Positions 1 to 8,527 of a DNA stretch of 45,123 nt are shown in pieces. The position numbers were made by a program, and so were the translations under genes. A model generated the notes under the pieces. The model saw only the letters and a list, made by a program, of their open reading frames with translations, did not search any database and was not told the DNA's origin. Positions within the stretch are counted from its first letter, which is position 1; every line of letters starts with the position of its first letter. Location: contig JAJYQP010000112.1 in assembly GCA_021794525.1 (NCBI GenBank), positions 2,501 through 47,623 of the forward strand, read 5' to 3'. The stretch is from Pseudomonadota bacterium (GTDB taxonomy: Bacteria > Pseudomonadota > Alphaproteobacteria > Sphingomonadales > Sphingomonadaceae).

Positions 1-264
1 AGCGACCTCGCCGTGGTCGATGCACTCCGGATAGGGGAGATGGGTCTCTCGGGCGTGCCCGTCGGCTTCTCCGACAGCCCGGCCTTTGCCGCGCTGGGGC
101 TCGCCACAAAGCCTGCGTTGATCCTGGGACTCGGCAACCTCCGCCCCTTCAACCGGGTGGCCATCGATTTTGCCAGTCGCAAGATCCTGTTCGACGTATC
201 CAAGGCCGACGAGCCATCGCGGCTCGACGCACTGTTCAATCGCTTGCGGATCGGCACACCCTGA
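1..264 (+). CDS. retropepsin-like aspartic protease family protein, C-terminal part
   Basis: The window opens inside this gene; the frame is open from base 1 and stops at 262-264, leaving about 87 residues. The visible part has the closing pattern of bacterial retropepsin-like proteins: a Leu-Gly-Leu-Gly-Asn-Leu-Arg turn followed by phenylalanine, then a beta strand reading roughly RVAIDFASRKILFDV. The catalytic DTG/DSG motif would lie upstream, outside the window, so activity cannot be judged. A two-domain member of the same fold lies at 12608-13690. The next gene is on the opposite strand and converges with a 16-base gap. The family call rests only on this C-terminal pattern. Confidence 0.5.
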   Translation, partial: SDLAVVDALRIGEMGLSGVPVGFSDSPAFAALGLATKPALILGLGNLRPFNRVAIDFASRKILFDVSKADEPSRLDALFNRLRIGTP

Positions 265-280
265 ACAATTCCGCGACCGA

Positions 281-862
281 TCAAGAGGCGGCATCCCTGC
301 CGAGGTTCGCGAAGTCAGACAGCATCCTGGAAAGCTCTTCCCTGCCATAGGGTTTCACGAGGAGGCCCTGCGCGCCCATCTCGTCGAGCCGCTCCGCCAT
401 CTCGCCGTAGCCGGTGGCAAGCCAGAACGGAATGCCCCGTGCCTTCAGGTCTTCCGCAACCCGCTCGCTCGACTCGGTGCCGAGGTTGAAGTCGAGAAGG
501 GCGAGATCGAAGGTCTCGCGCTCCAGGCACTTCAACGCGCCATCGACCGTGCCCTGCACCGCCACCGTCTCCAGCCCGAGCGACCGGAAACACTCCTCGG
601 TATCGATGGCGATAATCATGCTGTCTTCGACGACAAGCACCCGCTTCGCTCCTGATTCCCCCGTCGCCACCTTGCGTTCCCCTCTCGTTGTCGCTCGCCG
701 CGGCATGGCGCCTTTAGCCGTGTCGCACGTCACGAACCGACCCGGTACCCAGAATTCCGCCTCGACCCCGGCCAGCTTGTATTTCACCGAGGCGAGGCCG
801 TTGAGTTCGAACGGGATCGATTTCTCGATGATGGTGCTGCCGAAGCCGCGTCTCGGCCGCCC
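281..862 (-). pseudogene. 3' remnant of a hybrid HWE histidine kinase (probable bacteriophytochrome) with intact receiver domain
   Basis: Read on the minus strand from about 862, the frame opens just after a TGA (863-865). It encodes the last strand of an HWE-kinase ATPase domain (RRGFGST...IIEKSIPFEL...VKYKLAG...FWVPGRFV) and then, with no stop, a complete receiver domain ending at 281. The receiver keeps the acidic pair (LVVEDS), the phospho-acceptor aspartate (LALLDFN), the threonine (ATGYG) and the lysine (LLVKPY). Kinase tail and receiver share one frame, so the ancestor was probably a hybrid kinase, as in some HWE phytochromes. The sensor and most of the kinase are gone. The receiver alone could still be translated from ATG 706 (about 141 aa). 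The phytochrome identity is inferred from the adjacent heme oxygenase. Confidence 0.65.
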
Positions 863-1358
863 TCACTGCGCGGCTCAAGCGATCCGGCGCGGCAGCCTCA
901 GCCAGTTCCGGCAGCGGAGACGCGAAGACCTGCGCGAGATTCCGGTCAGCGAGAAATCGTACGTCCGGGGCGGGTCGTGCATCGCGTATACGGGCGAGCG
1001 TGGCGCGATTTCCAAGCGCGGAACCGCCGATGACCCATGCGACCCCGATCGGATCGGCATCGTCAGCAAGGCGGAAGCTCTCGATCGGCGGCAAAGTTTC
1101 GCCCAGCCCGGCCAGGTCCTGCACGACGAGGTGGCGGACTGCGGGCGGGCGAAGACCGGATTGCAGTCCGCCGATAGTCCAGCCACCTATCGGGCGGCGG
1201 GCAGTGTCTTGAACCTGCAGAAATGCGGCATCCTCTGCGCTGCCCGCCAGGGCGTCGCCCGCAATGGCGCTGTCGAGCCTGTCATGGAGCACATGCGTGC
1301 ACCGCCGCAGGCCCAGCCGCAGCATTTCGTTTTCTGCACCCATAGGGGCGGTGCCCAT
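714..1358 (-). pseudogene. heme oxygenase (BphO-like), 3' end truncated by deletion
   Basis: The frame from ATG 1358, preceded by a GGGAGGG ribosome site, encodes a biliverdin-type heme oxygenase: an N-terminal LRRCTHVLHDRLD segment with the histidine expected to ligate heme, a helix with VIGGSALGNRATL where homologues have a glycine-rich distal helix, and PDVRFLADRN after it. Recognisable similarity stops near base 870, after about 160 residues. From there the frame runs out of register through the kinase remnant to a stop at 714. The last 20-30 residues of a normal heme oxygenase therefore appear lost. In related bacteria this gene makes the biliverdin chromophore for the bacteriophytochrome encoded next to it. 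A shortened active enzyme cannot be excluded. Confidence 0.55.
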
Positions 1359-1496
1359 ATCCCTCCCGAGCCCGGACGAACAGTTTTCGGTTTCCGGTGC
1401 ACCCATCCCGCAGCGGTCATCCACCAAGACACACGTTCCCATCCGCGTCAACGCAATGGCCGACGTGCGTTCCGGTTCCATTGTTGCGCTATAGCC

Positions 1497-1799
1497 CTAT
1501 TTGCTTTCCAGCAGCGCGCTGCCCTGCTTGCGGATCGCGCCGGCGATCATCGGCTCCACGAAGCCGAGGGCTGGAGGCAGGTCGATCTCGAAGACGACCT
1601 GGGCGTCCTCGATCCTCACGCGCCCGTCGATGCCCTGTCCCATCGCGCGCACTGCCAGCGCCATGGTGTCCTCGTCCGGCCAATGGGTCGAGACGTCGGC
1701 CATGCCCCCGGGAATGAAATTGCGGATTTCGTGGCTGCGTGAGGTGAGGCGATGGCGCACCTCCTCACGCGAAAGGCTGTGGGGGATGGGAATACGCAT
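1497..1799 (-). CDS. polyhydroxyalkanoic acid system family protein (PHA granule region)
   Basis: A 100-residue protein starting MRIPIPHSLSREEVRHRL with an acidic, amphipathic body (VRIEDAQVVFEIDLPPALGF) and a C-terminal EPMIAGAIRKQG segment. This matches the small protein family often annotated as putative polyhydroxyalkanoate system or granule protein; its biochemical role is not established. Its ATG overlaps the TGA of the upstream membrane gene as ATGA (1796-1799 region), so it is probably translationally coupled. The heme-oxygenase remnant lies 138 bases downstream of its stop on the same strand. Confidence 0.7.
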   Translation of the reverse strand: MRIPIPHSLSREEVRHRLTSRSHEIRNFIPGGMADVSTHWPDEDTMALAVRAMGQGIDGRVRIEDAQVVFEIDLPPALGFVEPMIAGAIRKQGSALLESK

Positions 1800-2572
1800 C
1801 AGTCGGCGTCTGTCGCTGGAGCGGTAAGCTGGGGCGCTGCATCGGCGCCGGCGCCGAACTTGTAGTCGAGATAGCGATGCTTGATCGCCAGCTCGTCGAG
1901 CGATCCTTGCGCGAGCTGGCGCGTGATGCTGTCGATCTCGCCGCTGATAGTCCGGAGGCTCTTGGTCAGCTGCTCGTCGGGCGTTTCTCCGCCGCGCGCC
2001 TCGGTGCGCATCTGCGGCGGGATTCGGCGGTAGCTGTCGATCATCTCGGGCAATTGCTCGCCCACGAGGCTGCGAATCTCGCGCGCCTTGGGATGGCTCT
2101 GGTCGATGCCTTCGAGCTGGTAGCCAAGACCGTCGAGCTGCACACCAAGCTGGTCGACCAGCGTGACGGCAGGCGCCGGCAAGGCTGACCGCTGCGCTTC
2201 GAGCCACAGCTCGGTGCGGCCCACGAGCTGCCTCACATCGCCGCCGCGGGCGATCTCAGCCCTGGTCGGCGTCTTCACTTTCGGGAAACTGCTGAAGATC
2301 GTCACCGCGATTACCGTGGCGATGATGGCCGCCATCACGCCGAGAATGCCTATCCCGTTGACGAACGCGCCGACGATCCCACTCGCAAGCCAGATAGCGA
2401 AGATCGCGAGAAGTACATTCCTGATGCGCATCTTGAGGTTCGACCGCTTGATCCGCGCCGAACCTTCGCCGATCGATGGCTGCCGCCGGTGCCGCCCGCC
2501 GTCGCGATTGTCGCGGAGCAATGCGCGGCCGTCGCCGAGGATTCGGTCGCTGTCGCGGGTCAGATCGTTCAC
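1799..2572 (-). CDS. XpaC-like membrane-associated partner of TelA
   Basis: A 257-residue protein with a basic N-terminal stretch of about 45 residues, two adjacent membrane segments (about 48-95, VLLAIFAIWLASGIVGAF and GIGILGVMAAIIATVIAV), then a long charged helical region rich in Leu, Gln and Arg, with the 'LGVQLDGLGYQLEG' type of helix expected for a coiled coil. The architecture and the position directly after telA fit the XpaC-like (5-bromo-4-chloroindolyl phosphate hydrolysis) proteins that commonly accompany TelA. The molecular function of the pair is unknown; envelope-stress or anion resistance are inherited labels. It lies 4 bases from telA and overlaps the following gene by ATGA. 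Confidence 0.55.
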   Translation of the reverse strand: MNDLTRDSDRILGDGRALLRDNRDGGRHRRQPSIGEGSARIKRSNLKMRIRNVLLAIFAIWLASGIVGAFVNGIGILGVMAAIIATVIAVTIFSSFPKVKTPTRAEIARGGDVRQLVGRTELWLEAQRSALPAPAVTLVDQLGVQLDGLGYQLEGIDQSHPKAREIRSLVGEQLPEMIDSYRRIPPQMRTEARGGETPDEQLTKSLRTISGEIDSITRQLAQGSLDELAIKHRYLDYKFGAGADAAPQLTAPATDAD

Positions 2573-2576
2573 CGGC

Positions 2577-3800
2577 TCACTCCGCGGTCAGCAGCGCCGA
2601 TTCGTTGACCTGCCGCGCCGCCTGCGCCTGCCCTTCGGCCCGGGCGATGTAGCCCTTGGACTTCTCGACCTCGGTGCCGAGCAGCTCGACCGTCTGCTTC
2701 ATGCTGTCTAGCGCCTTCAGCTTGAACGCATCGACCTCGTCCATGGTGTCGTAGATGTTCTGGAAGGCGCGCTGAAGCGTCTCGAGCGGGATGGTGCTGC
2801 TTGCCGCCTGCTGGTGGATCTTCGCGGTCTGCTCGCGCAGCAGCTTGCCGGTGGAATCGATGATCCCTGCCGTGGTGTCGTTCAACGCGGTGATCTGGCC
2901 CAGCACCAGCCGCTGATTGGTCATCGCCTCGGCCACGGTGACCGCAGTGCGCAGCGCCGAAACGGTGGTTGTGCTGGCGCGATCGACGCCTTTCACCAGC
3001 TCGACGTTGTTCTTCTTGACGAGGTCGAGCGCGAGATAGCCCTGCACGCTCACTGCCATCTGCGTCAGCAGGTCCTGCGTGCGCTGGCGGACGTAGAACA
3101 GCGCCGTCTCCCGCAGCGCCTTGGCCTTCGCGGGATCGGTCGCGTCGAGCTCGGCGGCCTTGTCTTCGATCTTCTCGTCCAAGGCCTTCGATATATGGAT
3201 CATCTGCTCGAGATTGCCCATCGCCTCCCACAGCTTCTGGCGTTCGACGTCGATGGCGGCGTTGTCCATCAACAGTTCGTCCTTGCCGCTCGCGAGATTG
3301 GTGAGGATGCCCTGGATGTGCGTCTGTGCGCTCTGGTAGCTGCGGAAGTAGTTGGTCAGCTTGTTGCCGAACGGGACTATGCCGAGAATCTTGCGCGTGC
3401 CCGACAGCTTGCCGCGCTTGCCCGGGTCGAGATCTTCCACCACGCGGCGCAGCTCGGCGAGGTTGTTGCCGACGCCGTCATCCTTGTCCATCGCGCGCAC
3501 CGGGCGGTCGAGGAAGCGGTTCGACATTCCCGCCGCCTGGGCGATTTCCTTGCGGCCCATGTTGGTGAGCTGATCGACCTTCTTGCCGAACTCGGGCGAG
3601 TTGGCATCGGTCGCGACAAGTTCCTCGACGAAGGAATCGACCTTGGTCTGGAGCTTGCTCTTCACCTCGTCGGTAACCGGTACGAGGCCGGCGGCCCGCT
3701 CGGGCGCGACTTGCGGCACCGGATCGGGCGGAACGAGATTGAGGTCGCCCGCGGTGACGGTGGTAGTGGGGCTGGCGGTCTGGCTCGGGCTCTCGCTCAT
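2577..3800 (-). CDS. telA: toxic anion resistance protein (TelA family)
   Basis: A 407-residue soluble, mostly helical protein with no membrane segment. After a Pro/Thr-rich N-terminus of about 40 residues it has the typical TelA body: repeated helices with TNMGRKEIAQ, then the central VPFGNKLTNYFRSYQSAQ motif, LMDNAAIDVERQKLWEAMGNLEQ, and a C-terminal helical region ending in KGYIARAEGQAQAARQVNE. TelA/KlaA proteins were first linked to tellurite resistance, but the chromosomal versions have no settled biochemical activity. It is the first gene of a three-gene minus-strand unit with the XpaC-like and PHA-type genes. The next gene upstream (3966) diverges. Confidence 0.85.
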   Translation of the reverse strand: MSESPSQTASPTTTVTAGDLNLVPPDPVPQVAPERAAGLVPVTDEVKSKLQTKVDSFVEELVATDANSPEFGKKVDQLTNMGRKEIAQAAGMSNRFLDRPVRAMDKDDGVGNNLAELRRVVEDLDPGKRGKLSGTRKILGIVPFGNKLTNYFRSYQSAQTHIQGILTNLASGKDELLMDNAAIDVERQKLWEAMGNLEQMIHISKALDEKIEDKAAELDATDPAKAKALRETALFYVRQRTQDLLTQMAVSVQGYLALDLVKKNNVELVKGVDRASTTTVSALRTAVTVAEAMTNQRLVLGQITALNDTTAGIIDSTGKLLREQTAKIHQQAASSTIPLETLQRAFQNIYDTMDEVDAFKLKALDSMKQTVELLGTEVEKSKGYIARAEGQAQAARQVNESALLTAE

Positions 3801-3965
3801 GGTCTCGTCGGTCTCTCCGTTCGGCGGACGGGCCGCCCATCTTCTGTATTAGGTTGCTAAGACACGATCTTCAAGGCGCTAGTGGGAGTTACCGTCATTT
3901 GCTTCCAACCCGAAATCAGTTAGACGGCCCTCGCTCTTTCAATTGGTTGCGGGAGGGGGCCAATC

Positions 3966-4981
3966 ATGCCGAAGACGTTTCTCGCCCGCTTTCCTGCTGA
4001 CGCGGGCGATGTGCTTTCGGCGATTTTGACTAACAGCCGAGATTGTATCAAGCTTCTTAACGTCTCGGGCGACCTCGAGTTTGTCAACGCCAATGCGGCC
4101 GCCGCCTTGGGTGCCGATGCGCCGGAGCATATGCTGGGCACGCAATGGGCCGATCTATGGCCCGAAGAAAACCGCCGCCAGGTCGTGGCCGCCCTCAAGG
4201 CGGCGCAGCGGGGCCAGCCGGCGCGATTTGAAGGCTATCTGCGGACCGCGCAGGGGGAACCGCGGTGGTGGGACGTCAGCATCTCGCCGGTCAGCGACAG
4301 CACGGGCGAACTGACCCACATTCTTGCGATTTCCCGCGACGTGACCGGCCAGATCAACACGCGGCTGAATGATCGGCTGCGCCGCGAAGAGGCGGAACGC
4401 GAGGCAGATTTTGCCGGGGACGTCGCGCGTGAAATGCGCCACCGGTTGAAGAACCAGCTAGCGGTCGTGGGGCGGTCGCCAAGCTGCTGGCGCGCCACAG
4501 CGAAAGCGCGCACGAACTGGCGCTCAAGCTGGAAGACAAGCTGGTCTCGCTCGCCCGCGCGCAGGATCTCCTGACCGTCCACGGCGACCGCCCGGTTCGG
4601 GCCGACCGCGCCCTCACCCAGGTGCTGGAGGCGAGCGGCGCAGGCGACCAGATCGAGGTGCTATCGATCCCGGCAGCCGAGCTCGGCGACGAATCGATCT
4701 AGACCATGGCGCTGATCCTGGGCGAATTGCAGACCAATGCCTTGAAGCACGGAGCGCTCCGCAGCGATCACGGGCGTATCCGGATTTCGGGTTCGCGCCA
4801 CGGCAACGCGTTGAGCTTGCGCTGGGCAGAGGACTGCGGTTTCGAGGTCACGCCGCCCTCGGAAACGGGCGGCGGCGTTCAGCTCATCAATCGCCTGGGC
4901 GGCGCGGGCGGCACGCCTCCCACGATCAACTGGTCGAAACGCGGCGTAGTGATCGAATTCGACCTCCGCTGCGCCGATTGA
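3966..4981 (+). pseudogene. PAS-HWE sensor histidine kinase, broken by frameshift and amber stop
   Basis: ATG 3966 follows a GGGAGGGGG ribosome site. The first about 170 residues form a PAS domain (LTNSRDCIKLLNVSGDLEF, then RWWDVSISPV and the closing RDVTGQ) and reach the HWE/HisKA_2 phosphorylation box EMRHRLKNQLAVV with its histidine. There the run near 4466-4469 has four G where five would keep frame. Restoring one G yields AKLLARHSESAHELALKLEDKLVSLARAQDLL, then DESI, an in-frame TAG at 4700-4702 (probably once CAG), and then the N-box ALILGELQTNALKHGAL and the ATPase end to 4981. Two independent lesions make a pseudogene more likely than a sequencing error. A cognate regulator remnant lies next to it on the other strand. 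Confidence 0.85.
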
Positions 4982-4984
4982 TGC

Positions 4985-5302
4985 CTCGTCTCCGGCTGCG
5001 GTGCCGAGGGAATTGCTGACGGTTTCCAGGATCCTGTGCGTCGCGGCCGACCTATCGAGGCACACGACATTGCGGAAATCGTCCGGGAGTGAGTCCCCGC
5101 ACTCGGCACTGACGAAATACGAAAGGCACCCGGTGGCCCTTCAACTGTTGCGCAAGGGGCCAGGCGAAGTCGCCGCCAAGGTGGATGTCGAGCACGGCGA
5201 CGTGGAGATGGTTTTCCAGCACCAGCTTTGGGCCGGTGACAAGGTCCAGTGCCGGCCCAACCCCTTCAGCGCCGCATTCGCGCAGGCTGTCATCATATCA
5301 CA
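4985..5302 (-). pseudogene. degenerate response regulator receiver domain
   Basis: On the minus strand, bases about 5295 to 5135 translate as DSLRECGAEGVGPALDL, KLVLENHLHVAVLDIHLGG and PLAQQLKGHRVPFVF. This is the standard alpha-2 to beta-4 course of a CheY-like receiver, with the phospho-acceptor aspartate in LDIHLGG. A one-base shift near 5130 is needed to continue as SAECGDSLPDDFRNVV and RILETVSNSLG. The conserved Lys-Pro is replaced (CLDRSAA), the 5' end needs a further shift and meets a stop, and no native stop codon remains. It converges with the broken PAS-HWE kinase and was probably its partner. Bases 5303-5479 hold no gene that I can support. Confidence 0.7.
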
Positions 5303-5479
5303 AGCAAGCGCAGGATTGACCGCGATTACAGGGACGCGCTCGCCCGGCACATGATCGGGCGTGGCTGGAGCCTATGTTCGTTCGCGACCCGTGCGCGATG
5401 ACCTCGATTATCGCACCTGGGTTTCCCGAGCGCGACGATCCCTCCCACACATGGACCAGATCTCGTAACGGTCGGGCTA

Positions 5480-7234
5480 TCAGGCGGCTTCCATCAACCG
5501 GATCGGCTCGATCTCGCCCGCAAGATAAAGCCGCTTGGCCTTGGCCCGGCTGAGCTTGCCGGAACTCGTGCGCGGCAATGTGCGCGGCGGCACAAGTTCG
5601 ACCACGCAGGGCATGCCGGTGACGGAGCGAACCTTGTCGGCGATCTGGTCGCGCAGGCGAATGCGCTCTTCAGGATCGGAGACGCGGCAATGGACCAGCA
5701 CCGCGGGCGCTTCCTCGCCCGTCTCGGTCTCGACGGCAAAAGCGGCGATGTCGCCGTGGTTGAAGCCGGGCAATTGTTCGACGGCCCACTCGATATCCTG
5801 GGGCCAGTGGTTCTTGCCGTTGATGATGATCATGTCCTTCGCGCGGCCGACGATGAACAGGTAGTCACCCGCCATGTACCCCATGTCGCCCGTGTCGAGC
5901 CAGACTTCCCCGTTTTCCTTGGCGACCAGGCAGTCTTTGGTCGCTTCCTCGTTGCGGAAGTAGCTGTGCATCACGCTCTGGCCGCGGCACCACACCTTTC
6001 CAATCTGGTGGTCGCCCTTGACCTGCCCGTTTTCACCACGGATCTCGATATCCATGCCGGGCAGTGCCTTGCCGCAATTCACGATGGCGCGGTAGCGGGC
6101 CGGACGATCGAGGTCGCGCGGCCGGCCCGACAGCCGCTCCTCCTCGACCAGCTCGACGCGGATGCCTTCGCCCGGCGGCATCACCGTTACCGCCAGGGTC
6201 GCCTCGGCAAGGCCGTAGGAGGGCGTGAAGGCGCTGGCACGGAAACCTGCGGGAGCGAAGGCGTTGACGAAGGCCTGCATAACGTCGGGCCGGATCATGT
6301 CCGCGCCATTGCCCGCCGTGCGCCAGCGCGAGAGGTCCAACCGTTCGGACACATGGCTCTGGCTGGAAATGCGGCGCGCGCAGATGTCGTAGCCGAAGGT
6401 AGGGGAATAGCTCAGCGTGTTGCCGGGGTTGCGGCTGATGAGGTCGAGCCAGGCGAGCGGGCGGCGGGCGAAATGCTCGGTCCGAAGATAATCGCAGCTG
6501 ACCTGGTTGGCGATCGGCGACAGGAAGCAGCCGACGAGGCCCATGTCGTGATACCACGGCAGCCAGCTGACCACCCGGTCGTTCCTGCCGAGGTCCACGC
6601 CGGCGGCATGGCCATACAGGTTGTGAAGCAGAGCCGCGTGCGTGACGGCGACGCCGGTCGGGAAACGCGTCGAGCCGCTGGAGTACTGGAGATAGCAGAT
6701 GTCGTCGGGGCGAGCCTCGGGCAGGTCCGCTTCGGGAGCGGGACGGAGCGCGAACTGTTCCCAGCTTTCGCCGTCACAGCCCTGCTTCGCGGCGGCTGCC
6801 TCGCCCATGTCCGCGATCTCGGCAGGATAAAGGAGAATTTTGGGGTCACAGCTCTCGAGCTGGACACCGAGCTGCTCGATATAATTTTCCTTGCCGCCGA
6901 AAGTGGTCGGCAGCGGCAGCGGCACCGGCCACGCCCCGGCATAGACACAGGCGCAGAACAGCGCGGCGAATTCTGGGCCCGTCTGCGCGACCAGGGCAAC
7001 GCGGTCGCCCTTCCCGATGCCGGCCGCGATCAGGCGATAGGCCATCGCGATCGCGTCATCGCGCATCTCGCGGAACGGGTACGGCCGCTCAAGATCCCCG
7101 CGCATGTCGTGGAAGTTGAGGCCTTTCGCACTCAGCGCGGCATAATCGATCGCTTCGTTCAGCGTGGCGAAGTCGGAACGGCGCCGCGGCAGGGGGCAAT
7201 CGTTCGGCGTCGGCATCAGGGCGGCGTCGGTCAT
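5480..7234 (-). CDS. fatty acyl-AMP ligase / acyl-ACP synthetase family
   Basis: A 584-residue ANL-superfamily enzyme (ATG 7234; a TTG two codons upstream is also possible). Core motifs are the phosphate loop LQYSSGSTRFPTGV (about residue 180), WLPWYHDMGLVG, the aromatic/adenine motif TPSYGLAEATLAV, the aspartate motif WLDTGDMGYM, the hinge GRAKDMIIINGKNHWPQDIEW and the C-terminal lysine region PRTSSGKLSRAKAKR. The WYHDMGL and GKNHWPQDIE patterns are typical of fatty acyl-AMP ligases (FAAL), which activate fatty acids as acyl-AMP for transfer to an acyl carrier protein rather than to CoA. No carrier protein or PKS gene lies beside it here, so its product is unknown; in this group related genes serve sphingolipid or specialised lipid pathways. 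Confidence 0.8.
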   Translation of the reverse strand: MTDAALMPTPNDCPLPRRRSDFATLNEAIDYAALSAKGLNFHDMRGDLERPYPFREMRDDAIAMAYRLIAAGIGKGDRVALVAQTGPEFAALFCACVYAGAWPVPLPLPTTFGGKENYIEQLGVQLESCDPKILLYPAEIADMGEAAAAKQGCDGESWEQFALRPAPEADLPEARPDDICYLQYSSGSTRFPTGVAVTHAALLHNLYGHAAGVDLGRNDRVVSWLPWYHDMGLVGCFLSPIANQVSCDYLRTEHFARRPLAWLDLISRNPGNTLSYSPTFGYDICARRISSQSHVSERLDLSRWRTAGNGADMIRPDVMQAFVNAFAPAGFRASAFTPSYGLAEATLAVTVMPPGEGIRVELVEEERLSGRPRDLDRPARYRAIVNCGKALPGMDIEIRGENGQVKGDHQIGKVWCRGQSVMHSYFRNEEATKDCLVAKENGEVWLDTGDMGYMAGDYLFIVGRAKDMIIINGKNHWPQDIEWAVEQLPGFNHGDIAAFAVETETGEEAPAVLVHCRVSDPEERIRLRDQIADKVRSVTGMPCVVELVPPRTLPRTSSGKLSRAKAKRLYLAGEIEPIRLMEAA

Positions 7235-7395
7235 AGGCAAGGCGATACCCGTCTTGTTGGTGTTGGTTCTTGGCTCAGACGATTGCAGCGGCTCCCGATC
7301 CCCTGCATGGCCACGGCAACGCCGCGCACCGCGAAACGTTTCCCCTTTGATAAGGACTGTGGCACCAATATGGCAACGAAAACGTCACAATCGTC

Positions 7396-7980
7396 GTGAC
7401 CCGCTCCAGGAACCACCCGTCGGAAAGCCGAGAGCGGTGCGCGCCGAAGCCGCTCGATCAGGCGGCGCTTGAGGAACTGGCGCTCGCCTATGTGGCGCGT
7501 TTCGCGACCTCCGCTGGCCGCCTGGCCGCCTATTGCCGCCGCAAATTGCGCGAGCGCGGCCATTTCGGCGCCGACGACGGCGCAGCCCCGCCCGATGTCA
7601 CGGCGCTGGTCGCACGGTTTGTCGCAAAGGGGTTCGTGGACGATGTCGGCTTTGCGCGGGCAAAGGCGGATGCGCTGCTGCGCCGCGGCTATGGCGGCCG
7701 CCGGGTGGGCGAGACGCTGAGGGCCGATGGTATCGACGAACAGACGTGCACCGCCGTGGCACCCGATGAACTTGCCGGGCGCGAGGCGGCGGCGGCATAT
7801 GCGCGACGGCGCCGGTTCGGCCCGTTCGCCCGCGAGCCCCGTCCCGACGACAGGCGGGATCATGAAAAGCAACTTGCCGCCCTTCTGAGGGCAGGCCATG
7901 AAGCGCGCCATGCCCGCCACGTGCTGGCGGCCCGCTCGATCTACCGAGGTCGAGGACTGGATCGCCGACGCGGCAGCTGA
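7396..7980 (+). CDS. recX: regulatory protein RecX, with frameshifted C-terminus
   Basis: GTG start at 7396. The protein shows the RecX pattern of repeated three-helix units: LALAYVARFATSAGRLAAYCRRKLRERG, VARFVAKGFVDDVGFARAKADALLRRGYG, then RPDDRRDHEKQLAALLRAGHEARHARHVL. RecX binds RecA filaments and limits recombinase activity. The last 15 residues (IYRGRGLDRRRGS) are unlike the family. Dropping one T near 7941 restores ITEVEDWIADAAAEENRWL and places the stop so that it overlaps the next gene's ATG (7996) as ATGA. That is good evidence that the current tail comes from a one-base insertion or a sequencing error. The core of the protein is unaffected. Confidence 0.8.
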   Translation: MTRSRNHPSESRERCAPKPLDQAALEELALAYVARFATSAGRLAAYCRRKLRERGHFGADDGAAPPDVTALVARFVAKGFVDDVGFARAKADALLRRGYGGRRVGETLRADGIDEQTCTAVAPDELAGREAAAAYARRRRFGPFAREPRPDDRRDHEKQLAALLRAGHEARHARHVLAARSIYRGRGLDRRRGS

Positions 7981-7995
7981 GGAGAATCGCTGGCT

Positions 7996-8478
7996 ATGAA
8001 CCGTCTCGTCGCGACCTCTGCGCTGCTGCTGGCGGCATGTTCCCCCCAGCCCGGGACCGAGGCAGCGCCTGCGGCACAGTCGCAGCAGGCGTGGACGCGC
8101 CATCCCGAATCGGGCCTCGCCGTCATTCCGCTCACGATTTCCGGCGCGCGCGGCACCCATCGCTTCCGGGTCGAGGTCGCGGCGAGCCCTGCCGAGCAGC
8201 AGAAGGGGCTGATGTTCCGCACTGCCATGGGCGCGGACGAAGGCATGATCTTCCCGAACAGTCCGCCCGAACGGCGCAGCTTCTGGATGAAGAACACCGT
8301 CATCCCGCTCGATCTGATCTTCATCGGTGCCGACCGCCGCATCCTCAACATCGCGCAGGGCGAGCCTTATTCGCTGGACCCGATCCCCTCCGCCGGGCCG
8401 GCCATCAACGTGCTGGAGCTGAACGCGGGCCGCGCTCGGGAGCTGGGCATCAAGCCAGGTGACCTGGTCGCGTGGTAG
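7996..8478 (+). CDS. DUF192 family lipoprotein
   Basis: A 160-residue protein with a lipoprotein signal peptide (LVATSALLLAAC, lipobox cysteine at about residue 15) followed by a Pro/Ala/Gln-rich linker. The DUF192 domain occupies about residues 45-158: FRVEVAASPAEQQKGLMFR, then MIFPNSPPERRSFWMKNT, IPLDLIFIGADRRI and a closing VLELNAGRARELGIKPGD. DUF192 proteins are secreted or periplasmic and structurally characterised, but their function is unknown. It follows recX and probably once overlapped it by ATGA. The following complex I-related gene starts 49 bases on. Confidence 0.85.
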   Translation: MNRLVATSALLLAACSPQPGTEAAPAAQSQQAWTRHPESGLAVIPLTISGARGTHRFRVEVAASPAEQQKGLMFRTAMGADEGMIFPNSPPERRSFWMKNTVIPLDLIFIGADRRILNIAQGEPYSLDPIPSAGPAINVLELNAGRARELGIKPGDLVAW

Positions 8479-8527
8479 GCACGCGCGCGCTTTTCCTGCG
8501 CCACCGGATCGGCTAGGCGCGCCGACC

